This document shows positions 1 to 11,465 of a DNA stretch of 64,000 bases, piece by piece (position 1 is the stretch's first letter; each line of letters begins with the position of its first letter). The notes under the pieces were generated by a model. It was not told where the DNA came from, made no database searches, and saw nothing but the letters and a program-made list of their open reading frames with translations. Source of the stretch: Hermatobates lingyangjiaoensis (taxonomy: Eukaryota; Arthropoda; Insecta; Hemiptera; Hermatobatidae); assembly GCA_026182355.1 (NCBI GenBank), contig JAPFBL010001617.1:5625001-5689000 (forward strand), in the 5' to 3' direction. The translations under genes and the position numbers were made by a program.

Positions 1-15
1 ACTCTCCCTGGAGTC
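1..15 (+). CDS. USP9X: possible 3' end of an upstream USP9X exon
   Basis: The window opens with an open reading of five codons (TLPGV) followed by a strong donor GTAAGTAT at 16. Ending in phase 0, it would join correctly to exon 1 at 4152. It is too short to align, so this rests on the donor and phase only. Confidence 0.35.
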
Positions 16-739
16 GTAAGTATAACATTTATTAATTACTTACTATCTACAAATATATTCTATCTTAATCAGCCTCTTTATGCGCCGTTGATTCATTCAA
101 CGTTAGAGAAGGTGAGAATATGTGAAATTCCTCATTAGCCTTATTAGTCTTTACAACTAACGAGTTCGTTTTTACAACTATCGAGTTTGCTTATGCCATG
201 ATATGGAAAGAAGAAATTATGTAAAATGGTGATCTAGATATATGTAGATATAGAAACATGAAAATATAGAAAATACAGATGTATTTACAGGTATATTCGT
301 CGTTAATACTTATTACCGAATTTGTATATAGAAAAAAAGTGTAACTTGGCCAAATGGTTTCCATTTCACTCATTATTTATTTGATCTTTATGTCTGGTTT
401 TATTGTTCATATACTTTCGGTGTTAGTTAAAGCGTAATTAAGACTAATGCTATATTAAATACAGCAGCCGTAACTGTTGTACTATACATTCCCTGGATCA
501 TGTTGATAAGTATGCAACGAAACGTGTAAGTCCGTTGTTAAACTTACGTACTTATTGCACCTAATTACTTAAGTAGTTACTTAATTGTACGTATCGGAGT
601 AATCTGCTGTATTTCTAGAGATGTTAAGTATGTTTTAGGTATTGCTAGATAGTTTTCGATCCTTCATTCTACAAAAAAAAAATACCAACAATTTAATATT
701 ATATTACAAAATTTAGGTTTGGTGGAATTATTCAAAACT
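16..739. other. intron sequence, nothing recognised
   Basis: AT-rich, no repeat or gene recognised. Confidence 0.6.
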
Positions 740-1540
740 TGAGGGGTATTCAGTAGTATATCGGTTCGTTGAAGGCCTTGTCAGCTCCTTTCTTTGTTGA
801 GTAGTCCACTGCGTCATTTCCCTCAAAACCTATGTGTCCAGATATTCACACGGCTATCATTTCATTTTCTTTGCCTTTATATTTAATAGAACTTGAAACA
901 TTCTCATGTTTATTTCAGATTTACAACTTGTAGAGTTCAAGCCTTTTGAAAAATCTAACTATCTGGTGGTGTGATTATAGAATTTATATCTTTTTGTTTG
1001 CTTACATAAAATGTGTTCCAGCCATAATCTTATTGAAAACATTTCAACTTGGATTATTAATTTCATTTTTCCTAAAACTTTAGAGATGTATTCAGGTTAT
1101 TTAATGCATGGTCTAGTCATATGGTTAGAATTAATGCTCAGTAGTCTTAGGGCCTTAGGGCACTCGAATTTCAGATTCCTTCACCCTAAACGGGCATTAG
1201 TGATATTAAAAAATTCCAGTAGTCTTTTGAAGAACGTAATGTCTGATAATACATTGGCCATAATGTCAATTTTAAATTCTATACTTTGTTATGATTTCCT
1301 TTCCCATGGAGGTATTCTCGTTCCTTATGGATGTCTTCATATACTGTGAACTTTAGGATTCGACCCTCCCTTTCTCTAGTTGTGCAGTCAGTTATTAGGT
1401 GGTATTTATTCATAGTCATAATTATAGACTCTGTCTCAACATGAAAAAAGCTTTACCCCGAAAACAACGTGTTTCATTCTCGCAGTGCTCTTCTTCAGGT
1501 ATATATTAAGTAACATTGCAACATTCAAAATAGAGGTCAA
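740..1540 (-). mobile_element. LINE remnant with RNase H motif
   Basis: The - strand around 770-870 reads ISGHIGFEGNDAVDYSTKKG, an RNase H core like that of I-type LINEs. The rest up to about 1440 reads with few stops (FTVYEDIHKEREYL) but is not recognised in detail. It joins the 5' fragment at 1541, either a rearranged copy or two insertions. Confidence 0.65.
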
Positions 1541-2050
1541 CTTAGGGCCCTCTTCGCCTCCGGGGTATGGTCTCACCTTAGTTATGTTCACCTTAGTGTC
1601 ATACAGGGGGAAATCCCTGAAGTTCTGTCGGTGGTATTTACCCGACTTCCTGTTTATTTTTGTGTTATTTTTACTCATATGGTTCCCACGAGTAGCTAGG
1701 GATAGCGTTGTCCACTCCTTCAGAGCCCCGCATACAGGAGGTAAGGCTATTTGCTCAAGAGGGTCGCCTGGTACTCTTGAGGATCCGTTCATAATACAGT
1801 AACCCCTGTATCATCCATCCTTCAGCATGGATTTCAAACACCTTAGATTGGGGTTGGGATAAAAGGAGGGGATTTGAGGATTAGGAAGGATGTGAAACGA
1901 GGATGGTCAGGCCTAGTTAGTCAGGATTACCTTCTCCTCTGCTTTCATTTGTCCCTGCATATAGCAGGTTAACAGGGTTGTTTCGTGAAGGCCGAACATC
2001 GGAGTTGAGTGTTAGAGTCTATTAGTGGTGCCTAATCACTCCATTACTAT
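1541..2050 (-). mobile_element. 5' fragment of the same LINE family
   Basis: Bases 1541-2050 match 18065-18573 almost base for base, including the start of the ORF1 frame. The match ends at the same 5' point as the long copy, so both share the true 5' end. The fragment lacks everything downstream and abuts other LINE sequence at about 1540. Confidence 0.9.
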
Positions 2051-2079
2051 CCCGGTAGTTTTTGCGGGGGGGGGGGGGG

Positions 2080-4151
2080 ATAGATCATGTTTGTAATTCA
2101 CGATGTTTTTTTAATTAAGATCGGGTAAATTACTGTCGATGAAATATATGGTATTGCTACATACTTATAATACACTTCCCAATCCTTATAGTAAATGACA
2201 AATTAAGAGTTTAAATCTCCCCTTTTTCTAAAACTGTCTTTAAATTAAGCATTTTTTAAAGATAATATGGCCCATCTTTAGATAGACTGTAAGGAGTGTG
2301 TATGAAAATCGGACACAGATCTATTATGTTTGGCTGTAGTTATGATAACGAAGTCACCAACGTTCCTTTGATTTCCATTATTACTTAAACGGTTCAAGAG
2401 TGCATCCACTGACAGAGACCACAATAAGGTAAAGACACTCACGAGGACATTCTTTAGTGATAAGTATTTCAGTTGTTTTTGCTCGTGTAGTTGCTTTTTA
2501 CTCTTTGCATTTTGGTAGCTTTAATTCATTTTCTGGTTACTAGATCGACCCATTTGGTTAAGGTTGTTTCAATAGACTGAAAGGGGGATTGTGATGCCAC
2601 ATGCGCCCTTTATATCGATGAATCAGCAAAGTGTTGCTTCTTTAGGTTTTTATTTTTTGTTTTAAATTATATTGACTAGAACAGGTCAAGCGGATTTTAA
2701 CAATATTGCTCTCTGATTGTCTTAATTAGCCTTTGGGAGATGATTAATATAGACTGTAAATGTCTCTTTAAAATATTATCCTAAAACGTTCATTGTTTTC
2801 AGTAGAAATAGTAAACTAATAGGTCTATGGGATTTAGGTACCTGTGGAGGTTTGTTACCGCTTCCAGTTATTAAAGTAATCCTTATTAGTTACCTTTATT
2901 TTCCTAATGGTTATTAGAAAAATAGATAAATTACATCTAGTAATAACTACACGGTGGGTGGGTAATTTAGGGTATAACTAGCTCTATGTATTTGTACAAG
3001 CATAGAAGTCATTGTTGTAGTCTGTCTTTAATGGAATAGGCGTTACTCCTTTCCGTTAGAACCTTAAAGGTTAAAAACCGATAATAAACCATTTTATTTT
3101 GCTAGAAGTAAGGGTATTAGCATACATTTTATAACTACTTTTATCACGTTTTTGTTCCTCACGCTTGAAGATCGATGGGAAGGTCTAGAAAAGCAAGTAA
3201 AATAATAGTTTTGCTTTTCCTTCCCACTTTCAAGGATCCCCTCTCCCCAGTGATCCCTTCTTCCTGGTTACTTTTTGTTAGAATCAATTAATGACTTTGG
3301 TAAATACTTACCAAGAGTCCTCTCATCTCTTCTGAGACCTTTATTGTATTGTATGAGGATACGCCTATATTTCTCCCATTCATCCGATCCTGAAACATTT
3401 CCAATGGTATAGTTAATCCAGAGTTCTATAGACGAAGATGTATTCCTCCCGTTACGTACTACCTTCAAGGAATAGGATGAATGAAGGGATTTGATGATAC
3501 CTTCTTTTATTTGATTGACACTTAATCAGACTCCTTAAATTGTGATGGTTCTATTGGTGCCATTAATTCCGTAATTTAGGTTCTTGCGACTGTGCTTTTG
3601 CTTTCTGCCAGTGGTTCTGATATTTCTGTACATAAGCTATATACCTCATAAAGTAATTCCTCTCTTTATATATTGCTAATTATGCCCTCTGTGTTCCTGT
3701 TTAAAATTTCATTATAATGGTACAGTTTCATTAGTTTATAAGCAGATTCTTGTGAACTTAGTAAGTATTGTATAATATATTTTTTCTAAATTTATCAAGC
3801 AGGCACAAGTTGTTATCGACATTGTTATTCGCAAACTTTTAAATATTTTTATTGTATTATATGTTATTATTATTTATTATTTTATTATTATTATTATTAT
3901 TATTTTATTTATTTTTATTTTTTATTTCATTTTTATGCCTATGTATATATTACATGCAACAATTTTCTTGTATCTAAATATTTCGTAGTAATTTTTAATA
4001 TTATTAATATTACTTGAAGACGAGCTTCTATATGGAATTATTTGTCATTGAAATTTGGTTTTTAGCTCCCTTAGTAGGGTGTTCATGATTTATCTCAGCA
4101 TTCTACTCTCTCATAGTTATAATACATTACGAAAACTGCATTATTTTTCAG
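2080..4151. other. intron sequence, nothing recognised
   Basis: AT-rich; a TTA-rich tract at 3866-3910 only. The - frame 3468-3268 shows no domain. Confidence 0.6.
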
Positions 4152-4394
4152 ATTTTGTCTGGAGAGAGTAAAACGGCGGAGTGTCTACTAGGCGTATGTG
4201 AACTTGGTTGTCAGTTAGGTGATACCCACTTATCTCAAGCTGCCTATTCAGTTCTCAACCTTTGCTGTCCCGATACTCATACACTTTCAACCTTATTAAA
4301 TCTTTTCTCAGACGTTCCATATGACCCATCATCATCTTCGTTTAATTCATTGTTTTTCAATGCACCATCTCCTAACATTTTGTACAATTTAGAG
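4152..4394 (+). CDS. USP9X: USP9X exon 1 of window
   Basis: Bounded by TTTTTCAG and GTAAGT, phase 0 to 0, 81 codons starting ILSGESKTAECLLG and ending ILYNLE. This belongs to the helical-repeat region well upstream of the protease domain; its end joins directly onto the VLYSLLMPA start of the next exon, as in vertebrate USP9X. No ATG is expected because this is an internal exon. Confidence 0.9.
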
Positions 4395-4904
4395 GTAAGT
4401 AATTTATTTTCATAATTAGTATCCTATGCTGAATTGACAAGGTAATGATAATAATTTTCTTGATTTTTTAACATCAAATTGAGTAATTTAGTAATATGTG
4501 GCTTAGTATTATGTAATTTTTATTTTCCAATTGAAGTTGAGTCCTTATTAGTACCATTCTTTAGTGAATATATTCTAAAATGAGCCTACTTTAGCATATC
4601 GGTTCTTGATCGGTATTGTTTTTTTTTGTTTTGTTTTAAGAAGAAATTTGTTGTATATTATTAAGTGACCATAATATACCATTAAGTAACATATAATATA
4701 TAATATGATGTAGATTAATACATAATCTACCGTTATGTATAAAATTTTAATTTTGATTTATTGTAATATTTATATACTATAATTATTTTTTAACTCACTT
4801 GTTGAAGCAAGATTTGTGTTCATTATCCCCTTCAGAAAATAAATATTTTTTTCATATAGTATAGGAGTTCGTGGTGAAATGTATTTTACGCATTACCTGC
4901 TGTG

Positions 4905-5345
4905 CTGCTATCTTAATTTCGAAGCCAGACTACAAACTATAACACCATCCGTCTCCTATAGATGCCCCGTTATTGTGTTCTGAGGGCGAAAGAAATACAA
5001 ACCTTCATGACCGATGGTCTGCAGCGGGCAGAACCTTATGCATCTCACCGGGTGGTCAGCCCGGCTGTGCAAGCTATGCTTCTCCCTTTCTGTAAGCAAG
5101 TAAATAATGACGGTAACTGAGCACAGCTCAGGAAAAGAAGCAAGCCATGCGGTGCAAAACACCATTCATTCAGCCCAGAGGATGAGAGTCAATCTGGGAA
5201 ACCAAACCAGAAGATGATAAGCAGAACCACTAAGTTGTGCTACATAGGGCTACCATTAGACTCGCTGTTGGAAAACCTTTTAAAGTCTCCAGGGCGACCT
5301 CTAACATAGGACCAAGTAGGCACAAGTCCCCTTTTACCAAACACT
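4905..5345. other. GC-richer block, unidentified repeat
   Basis: Composition jumps against the AT-rich surroundings. Contains CACCGGGTGGTCAGCCCGG and a 69-codon - frame (5165-4956) without known domain. Probably part of an old mobile element; no ends found. Confidence 0.4.
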
Positions 5346-5542
5346 GAGAGTTTATCTACTATCAAGTTGAAATATATACATTTTAGTAAAGGTTGGAAGC
5401 AGACCTTCTTTTATACACGTTGTAATAAAATCAATTGACTTGATTGCACGTACCTTTTTTTAAGGAGTTTTTTTAATCTCCTAGCTAATTAATTAATTAC
5501 CTAATTAACCAGAACCAGTGTGGTTGGTTTCCATCTCTTATC

Positions 5543-5576
5543 TCTCCTGAAGACGGTTCAAACCGAAAATTAGGGA
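5543..5576 (+). ncRNA. small hammerhead-like ribozyme, AATT family
   Basis: CTGAAGA, one C, stem II GGTT/AACC with a two-base loop, GAAA, stem III AATT, A as cleavage-site base, then GGGA pairing (one wobble) with TCTC before the core. Sits beside a palindromic PLE repeat. Confidence 0.75.
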
Positions 5577-5635
5577 CTATAAGTGTGTGCTTTTAATTTC
5601 TCTGTTTCTTTTTGTACATTGTACTATGTATATAC

Positions 5636-6030
5636 AAAACTAAAGTTTATCGGGACTCGGTCAGTTCTCGGTCAAAACTCTCATTGCCAACGTTTTGGTC
5701 TTTATTTAAAACCAGGCAGAAGTATAAATTTTGAAACAGAAAAACTAAGTGTTACATTACAAATTATTTTATACAGAAAAATAGTATCTGGATTTTAACT
5801 ACAGCTGTAGTCTGAATCAGTGTCACGTGTTTATTAAGACTACAGTTGTTAAAATCCACACACTATTTTGCTTTATAAATAATTTGTAATGTAATACTTA
5901 GTTTTTCTGTTTCCAAATTTATACTTCTGCCTATGGAAAAGGTTTTAAATAAAGACCGAAACGTTGCAATGAGAGTTTAATTTGAACCTGAAGAACTGAT
6001 CGAGTCCCGATAAACTTTAGTTTTGTTTCT
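5636..6030. mobile_element. palindromic PLE-type repeat
   Basis: Arms 5640-5815 and 5838-6025 are reverse complements: each has GGGACTCGGTCAGTT, CTCTCATTG..AACGTTTTGGTC and ACTAAGTGTTACATTAC-like blocks. Further copies lie at 27085-27180, 41480-41700 and 45180-45600. A GAAACGTT part resembles the 3' half of the ribozyme motifs but the CUGANGA half is missing. Confidence 0.8.
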
Positions 6031-6054
6031 ATTCCACGGTCGATACTTGTATCA

Positions 6055-6485
6055 ATATATATATTAAGATTTCACATAAATACGTGAAATAACAATCAAT
6101 GATCAAACCACAATATGAAATTGGAAAAAAAGACAAAGATCTTTGAACTGTAACAAGCGGTCTTCGTCAGAGTCAAAACTCCAACTAAAACACTAGGTGC
6201 AGAAACATCTTTGTGAGGGGTTGAGAGGAGTGGAAGGGAAGAGTGGTATTTTAAAAGAGTGTAAAGTGCTGGAAGTGACAATAGTCCAGAGAGGGACGTT
6301 TGAGGAAAGAAAGGAGTACAGTAAGAAAAGGAGTAAATTGCGAGGGCAATAGCCTCTAAGAGGGTTGACAGTTAGCGGATAGTTTTTACTCTTTCATACT
6401 GTACTCCTTTGTTTCCTCTGTAGACAACACTGACGGAGGCCAGTGAAGAACCAGCTGTTGCCGCTATCTTTCACTCTTAATTCGA
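6055..6485. mobile_element. degenerate palindromic PLE terminal repeat
   Basis: Starts GATTTCACATAAATACGTGAAA and has the AACAAGCGGTCTTCGTCAGAG block of the AGATCTT family, then the GAGGGTTGACAG and TACTCCTTTGTTTCC blocks found again at 44560-44960. The ribozyme core is mutated (GAAA changed to CAAA on the - strand). Confidence 0.7.
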
Positions 6486-7226
6486 TCCTTCACTTCGTAG
6501 TACACTTCGCCATCTGTTTTGCGGTTTTGCCGCCGTCAATCTGGCCAGATCATCGCTATAGGTAGAGACTTTTGTATATTATGTGAAATCCATGTAATGA
6601 TGTGCGTTAAAATACATCTATTGTAAATATATATCCAAACAATGTTGTTTTAAAATATTTCTATTGTAAACATGTATACAAAAAATAATAAATAATTACC
6701 AGAGGTCCCCTGTCATCGTCATGTTCTTAAACTACTTATATTAACTAAATATACATATTACTAACTACTTTGGCGTTTAAATGCCAACTGAACACTGCTA
6801 TTCTGTCGAAGTGAACCCATGGAGCCGAAAGCTTGTTATGTTAGTTTAATCTAGTGTAGTGATTAATTAAATATAGTTATCCCCAGTGAAGTGTTTATTT
6901 AGTGTTTCAGCCTTCTGAATGTCTTATGCTAGCTTGCTTTGGCATTTATCACCTGCTCAAAAGAAAATTGTAAGAAAAATAAAAGCTATAAGTAGGAAAA
7001 TCGTGAATGCAGAATCTGCTATCAAATTCAATAATACATGCTTGAAAGAGGACTTGCTGCCGAAATACACTAATATATATATATATATATCTTCACTTAA
7101 TTAAACGAAACACGATCCAAACTGGACACAATACGAGTTCAAAATTCAAGAAGAGTAACACACAGAGTAAGGAAACACACTTACAGACTCAAATTTTTGG
7201 GTAATCCGTCTTCAACGAATTTTGAA

Positions 7227-7230
<4 letters not shown>

Positions 7231-7281
<51 letters not shown>
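7231..7281. repeat. (TA)n microsatellite
   Basis: About 50 bp of TA between two PLE pieces. Other TA tracts: 23937, 24250, 26385-26430, 30746-30788, 31153-31180, 41017, 41716-41762, 42338, 47576, 48468, 49006, 55842, 56061, 56311, 56599-56638 (followed by (GT)n to 56661), 61371-61400, 61618-61640, 61827, 62469. Nearly all touch a PLE repeat. Confidence 0.95.
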
Positions 7282-7285
<4 letters not shown>

Positions 7286-7401
7286 AAAAGTAGCAGCAGC
7301 TTCTGCTATCACGATAATTGAGCTGGTGGCCTCGATCTTGTGGGCGATTCTTCTCTCTTGCGGTTGGAGCTTCCACATCAATTGTCCAAGGGACATCAAT
7401 T

Positions 7402-7445
7402 CATACGAGCTTTCGACCATAATTCCGTTGGTCATCGTCGGGTAA
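7402..7445 (-). ncRNA. hammerhead-like motif, AGCT family
   Basis: Core CCGACGA (one change from CUGANGA), one T, stem II GACC/GGTC, GAAA, palindromic AGCT, C, stem I TAC/GTA. Lies upstream of a PLE frame start. A more damaged relative is at 24267-24306 (+). Confidence 0.6.
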
Positions 7446-7669
7446 AATCTTCAGGAAGGATGCTTATAAGCATTGATAAACTTTAGTTTTATATATATAT
7501 GTGTGTGTGTTTATTTGGGCAGCAGGCCCTCATCTATACAAGTTTTATTAAAACTTATGCCTATTTCTAATTTCACACCTTTTCGAGTTAATTTTTCCCA
7601 TCTTCTGATCTCTGGCTTCCAAGAGTTCGGGACTAGATATATTAATTCTCCGAAATTTTTATTTTTGTA

Positions 7670-7709
7670 AACCAACATGTTTCGGTCTACATCGACCATT
7701 TTCAAGGCT
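7670..7709 (-). ncRNA. hammerhead-like variant of PLE-A, core positions 3 and 8 changed
   Basis: Reads TTGAAAA in place of CUGANGA, one T, stem II GGTC/GACC, GAAA, palindromic ACATGT, T, and stem I AGCC/GGTT. Positions 3 and 8 are T and A instead of C and G. The same change is in the copy at 10115-10153 (+); the copy at 9811-9850 (+) is more damaged. Confidence 0.55.
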
Positions 7710-8020
7710 ATTTTTATATACAGCTATTTTCACAAAATTATAAACACTACATAACGATAACAACATAACAATGGTACTAATATACTAGAATACATTACTA
7801 AATAGTATTAATAAAATACTAAACTAAACAATGATAACTAAAATAGACGCACAAGGTTGACAATCCTAAAAATGGGGGAGGTTGTAGAAAGGTATCAGCA
7901 AGGTGATGTTTCCCCAGGGTTCTGGTTACCTTCCTTCAGCCGTTTGTGTCTGGGAAGGTATTAGATTATCTTCTTTCCCTCTCAGTAACTGGTTTTTCTT
8001 CTGATTGCCCTCAAACAGCT

Positions 8021-9730
8021 TCAAAATTCTAGCAAATCCACCACCCTGGCTGTTAATGGTTGGTTTTCCAGGATAAAAATGGCCTCCAAAATTTGCAGCC
8101 TGGTATGGTCATATTGTTGTTGTAAACTCGTGGTGTTGTCAGTTAGCATTTCTCTCGTTAATTGTAATCCATGTGCTTTTGCGACATGCTCCTTAGGTCC
8201 TCCAGAGGCAAGATGCATTGTAAGCCTTCTAGAAAGCGTGGTTGTGGTGGAACCCACGTATTTAGAGCGTAAGGACTCACAGTTCCCTAGGTTGCAATTG
8301 AACTCATAAATAACGTTGGTTTTCTGGAGGGGTGCTTTCTTTTGTGGGTTATTATTAATAACCATTCCTGATGTGGCAAGGTTAGTATAGTAAATTCTAA
8401 GTTGCAGTCTGTCTTCCGGAATAATGCATGTTGTGTTGGTCTTAATAATCGATTTTAATATGCGTTTATCAGTTTTGTATGCTTAAGAAAACTGATTTTT
8501 ATAATATAAAACATGTTTTACGCCTATGTTTTTAGGATTTTGTTCGGTGTTAGTGCCATGTAGTTTGTTGAGGCAACCTTTTAGGATGGAGTCGAAGTGT
8601 CTGTTACTATATCCATTGTTGATAAGTACTTCTCATAGACTTTGTGCTTCTTGTTCGAACAATTCCCAGCTGGAGGACGTTTTGTATGCTCTTCGAATGA
8701 GTGTCTTTATCTTTCCATCATTGTATCTGTCGGGGCATTCGCTTTTGGCATTTAGAAATATTCTGCTGTTAGTAGACTTTACAAACACCGATGTTTCAAA
8801 CTTCTGATTTTCAGGATTATTCTTGACTTTGATATCGAGAAAGTTTAAACTATTATTGGCTTCCATCTCATGAGTGAACTTCAAAACCTAGTTAGCTTCG
8901 AACGCAAATTTAATTTCTTCTATACATTCCGGTTTATCTATCATCAAGAAGCAGTCATCGACATACCTGCAGTATATATGAGGCTTCCAGGCTGGATTTC
9001 GAGCCATGATCAAATTTTCCAGGTTGCACATGTAATAATTAGCGAATGTGACTCCAAGTGGGGAACCCATGGCCACTCCATCAAACTGGTAATATAGACT
9101 CCCGTCTATATGGGAGAATAGATTTTTGGTTGTACTCGCAATGAGTAAATCTTTCATAGTTTGTCGTTTAAATGGTGGAGGGGGTAGAGTAGCGGGGTTA
9201 TAGGCTATATTACAGATAATCTCTATTGTTTTCAACACTGGCACATTAGTAAACAAGGATTCTACATCTAAAGAAACCATAGTTCCTTTAGGTTGTGTGG
9301 GTTTTAATATTTCCAGGAATTCATCGCTTGATTTCAAAAGGTATTTGGCTGGGAGGTAAACAGCTATGATTTTATTCAGGTTCTTTGCAGTTTCATAAGT
9401 GGGCGTTGTCACTTGTGATATTATGGGTCGCAAGGGATACCAGAGTTTGTGACTTTAAACATATCCATAGAGATATCCAGGGCTATATTCTCCAATCACG
9501 GGTTTTAAGACTTTTTCTTCTTTATCCATATTTGCAGTTTTTATTAACTTATTGATTTCCACTTTTAATTTATTTGTGGGATTTTTTGAGATCTCAAATT
9601 TTGATCTATCACTAAGTATGAGATCTAATTTCTGCTTATATTCTCCATTGTCCATATTAACATAAGTATTTGACTTATCTGCTCGTCTAACAACTATATT
9701 TGAGTTTGTCTTTAGTCCTTTTGCTGCTTC
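8021..9730 (-). pseudogene. PLE-A reverse transcriptase and GIY-YIG endonuclease
   Basis: 9433-8888: RT with MRPIISQVTTPTYE, SLDVESLFTNVP, FDGVAMGSPLGVTFANYY and YCRYVDDCFLMI; both catalytic Asp boxes are intact. 8884-8633: C-terminal RT part (NNSLNFLDIKV). 8365-8021: GIY-YIG endonuclease with VIYEFNCNLGNC and KYVGSTTTTLSRRLTMHL. 9655-9455 is the N-terminal part. At least three breaks separate these pieces, so no full polyprotein is made, although the RT core of 181 codons is open. Confidence 0.9.
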
Positions 9731-10094
9731 CTTGAGCTCCTTTTAGAGCACACGGCTATTATTAATTATGTAGTGTGTATAATTTTGTGAAAGTAGCTGT
9801 ATATAAAAATAGCCTTAAAAATGGTCAATGTGGACCAAAACATGTTAGTTTACAAAAATAAAAATTTCGGAGAATTAATATATGTATATGTAGTCCCGAA
9901 CTCTTGGAAGCCAGAGGTCAGAAGATGGGAAAAATTAACTCGAAAAGGTAGTATCCAGGATCCTGGGGAAACCTCACCATTCCCACTACTTTTCGATAAC
10001 CTCCCTCATTGTGATTATGTGTTAAGTTGACTTTGTGTAGTTTAATTCAATTATTGATTACTTTTAGAAGTCGTTTATTATTTAATGTATGTTA

Positions 10095-10315
10095 TGAAAC
10101 TCCTTATATAAAATATCCTTGAAAATGGTCGATAATGGCCGAAACAAGTCGGATTACAAGAATAAAAATTTTGGTGAACTTATGTATCTGGTCCCAAACT
10201 TGTGGAAGTCATATGTGAGAAGATTGGAAAAATTAATGAGAAAATGTATAAAACTAGAAATAGTCATTGGTTTTAAATTGAACTTGTATAAGTGAAGGTC
10301 TGCTCCCCAAATATA
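10095..10315 (+). mobile_element. diverged PLE-A terminal repeat
   Basis: Follows the 9821-9960 pLTR in the same orientation and carries the same elements: ribozyme-like segment, NFGELMYLVPNLWKS-like reading, and the end CTCCCCAAATA before a short (TA)n. Confidence 0.75.
10115..10153 (+). ncRNA. hammerhead-like variant of PLE-A (second copy)
   Basis: CCTTGAAAAT, stem II GGTC/GGCC, GAAA, CAAGT, C, GG. Shares the T3/A8 core with the motif at 7670-7709, though stem III is no longer palindromic. Confidence 0.45.
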
Positions 10316-11129
10316 CGAATAGTATATATATATTTAAGGAAACAACAAATTTCAGTGAAGAATAATTTTGGTCCTACAAATCCTCAAATATTTGAGAATT
10401 GTATTACTTAGGAGATAGTATCGATTTCTTAATGTGTCATTTTCACTATGTAAATTGTACTGATTTCCTAATTATATCAATTTACGAAGTCAGTACATCA
10501 GAGTTACATTCTTATTGAATATTACTTCTATAAATTAGTTCTGTTTTTCTTCCTGTTTTATCTAAACCTTGCAGGTTATTTATGGAGGTATGACTTGTTG
10601 TGCAGTCTGTTATTGTTATTATTTACTGGTACTTGGAAATTGTAGATAAACTCTCCACCTAAACAAAATGTGAGAAAATGAATTCGATTGAGTTGAAATT
10701 CAGATCCTTTATATTTATTTACGTGGATACTTTGTCCATAATTTCGGATAATGTCTTCATATAGTTGAGATAGTTGATTGAAGTATATCTTACTTTAATT
10801 AATTAGTTGGATATGCTTGCGTTATCAAATCTGCTTATGAAACCGTATATGGGAAGGTTATATACAATAATACTGGAGAACATACAGCTTAGACACCTCT
10901 GTAGCTTAGGATGAAGTCGCGTCTTGTACATTGAGTTTGCCCAAAAACCTTCAACGCTGGTTTTTACGAGTATATTGTCTAGATTAGCTGATTTGAGATG
11001 ATGCAAATAACTGTAGGTGTTGATTTGCCTGTGTTGGCTTTTATTTAGAAGAAAAAAACCGTCCGCTTTAACACCTGATGAATATTATATATTTTTAAAT
11101 CTTAATAGTAATATTATGACAATCTGTTA

Positions 11130-11465
11130 GGTTGCAGTAGCAGTCTCACAAGAGAATTCAAATATGCTGAACATGATAGATGAACACACATTGGCCATTT
11201 CTGATACTATATATTGTACATTCTTCGTTGGAAGTCCTAAATTTTGCCTAACGCAAATTTATTCAGTATTTAGAGTAGGGATGTTTAACGAGTACATCTG
11301 ATATCGAGCAGGGTCGGGGCCGACGGCTTGACATCCTCTCTGAGGAATGATTTGCTCTGATTTATTTACCTCCCACGTGAATAAATCGAAGACCAGAGTG
11401 GGTATTAAACCCCAGATCTGCAAGTCAAGAGACGAGCACGTTGCCACTGGGCTGTCCTGGCCTCT
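11130..11465 (-). mobile_element. second SINE copy
   Basis: Shares the tRNA-like head, the CACGTGGGAGGTAAATAAAT-like body and the GTCGGCCCCGACCC block with the SINE at 59796-60126, with about 20-25 % differences, and carries the same GGACTTCCAA and TTTAGAGTAGGGA-like tail parts. The B box is mutated (GGGGTTTAATACCC). Confidence 0.8.

Larger units (their letters stand above)
6800..7445. mobile_element. two facing PLE 5' fragments around (TA)n
   Basis: On + (6919-7085): PAQKKIVRKIKAISRKIVNA, then FNNTCLKEDLLPKYTNI, then (TA)n. On - (7435-7285): LMWKLQPQERRIAHKIEAT, then AAATFNNI, then (TA)n at 7231-7280. These are N-terminal pieces of PLE polyproteins. The - copy carries a hammerhead-like motif at 7402-7445. 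Confidence 0.7.
7500..9960 (-). mobile_element. Penelope-like element A with inverted terminal repeats
   Basis: A PLE coding region (8021-9730) is flanked by about 200-bp repeats at 7530-7740 and 9779-9960 that are reverse complements of each other, as in PLEs whose pLTRs lie in inverted order. Each pLTR also encodes the start of the PLE reading frame (NKNFGELIYLVPNSWKPE, WEKLTRKG). A ribozyme-like motif sits in each. A third, more diverged copy of the pLTR lies at 10095-10310. Confidence 0.88.

Noticed and set aside
35..4000. Search for CRISPR arrays, rRNA and tRNA genes over the window
   Set aside because: Repeats are transposon-derived; tRNA-like sequence occurs only as SINE heads with no full cloverleaf.
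5583..5798. 71-codon frame in the palindromic repeat
   Set aside because: Lies wholly in an inverted repeat found at several other places; no domain.
7197..7445. Open frames through (TA)n on both strands (also 41504-41806, 56445-56924)
   Set aside because: IYIYIY repeats are translated microsatellites; the flanks are PLE pieces or, at 56695, a real USP9X exon in the same frame by chance.
8079..8309. + strand frames across the PLE-A coding region (also 8526-8807, 62795-63074, 17431-17835, 18036-18326)
   Set aside because: Shadows of PLE and LINE frames on the - strand.
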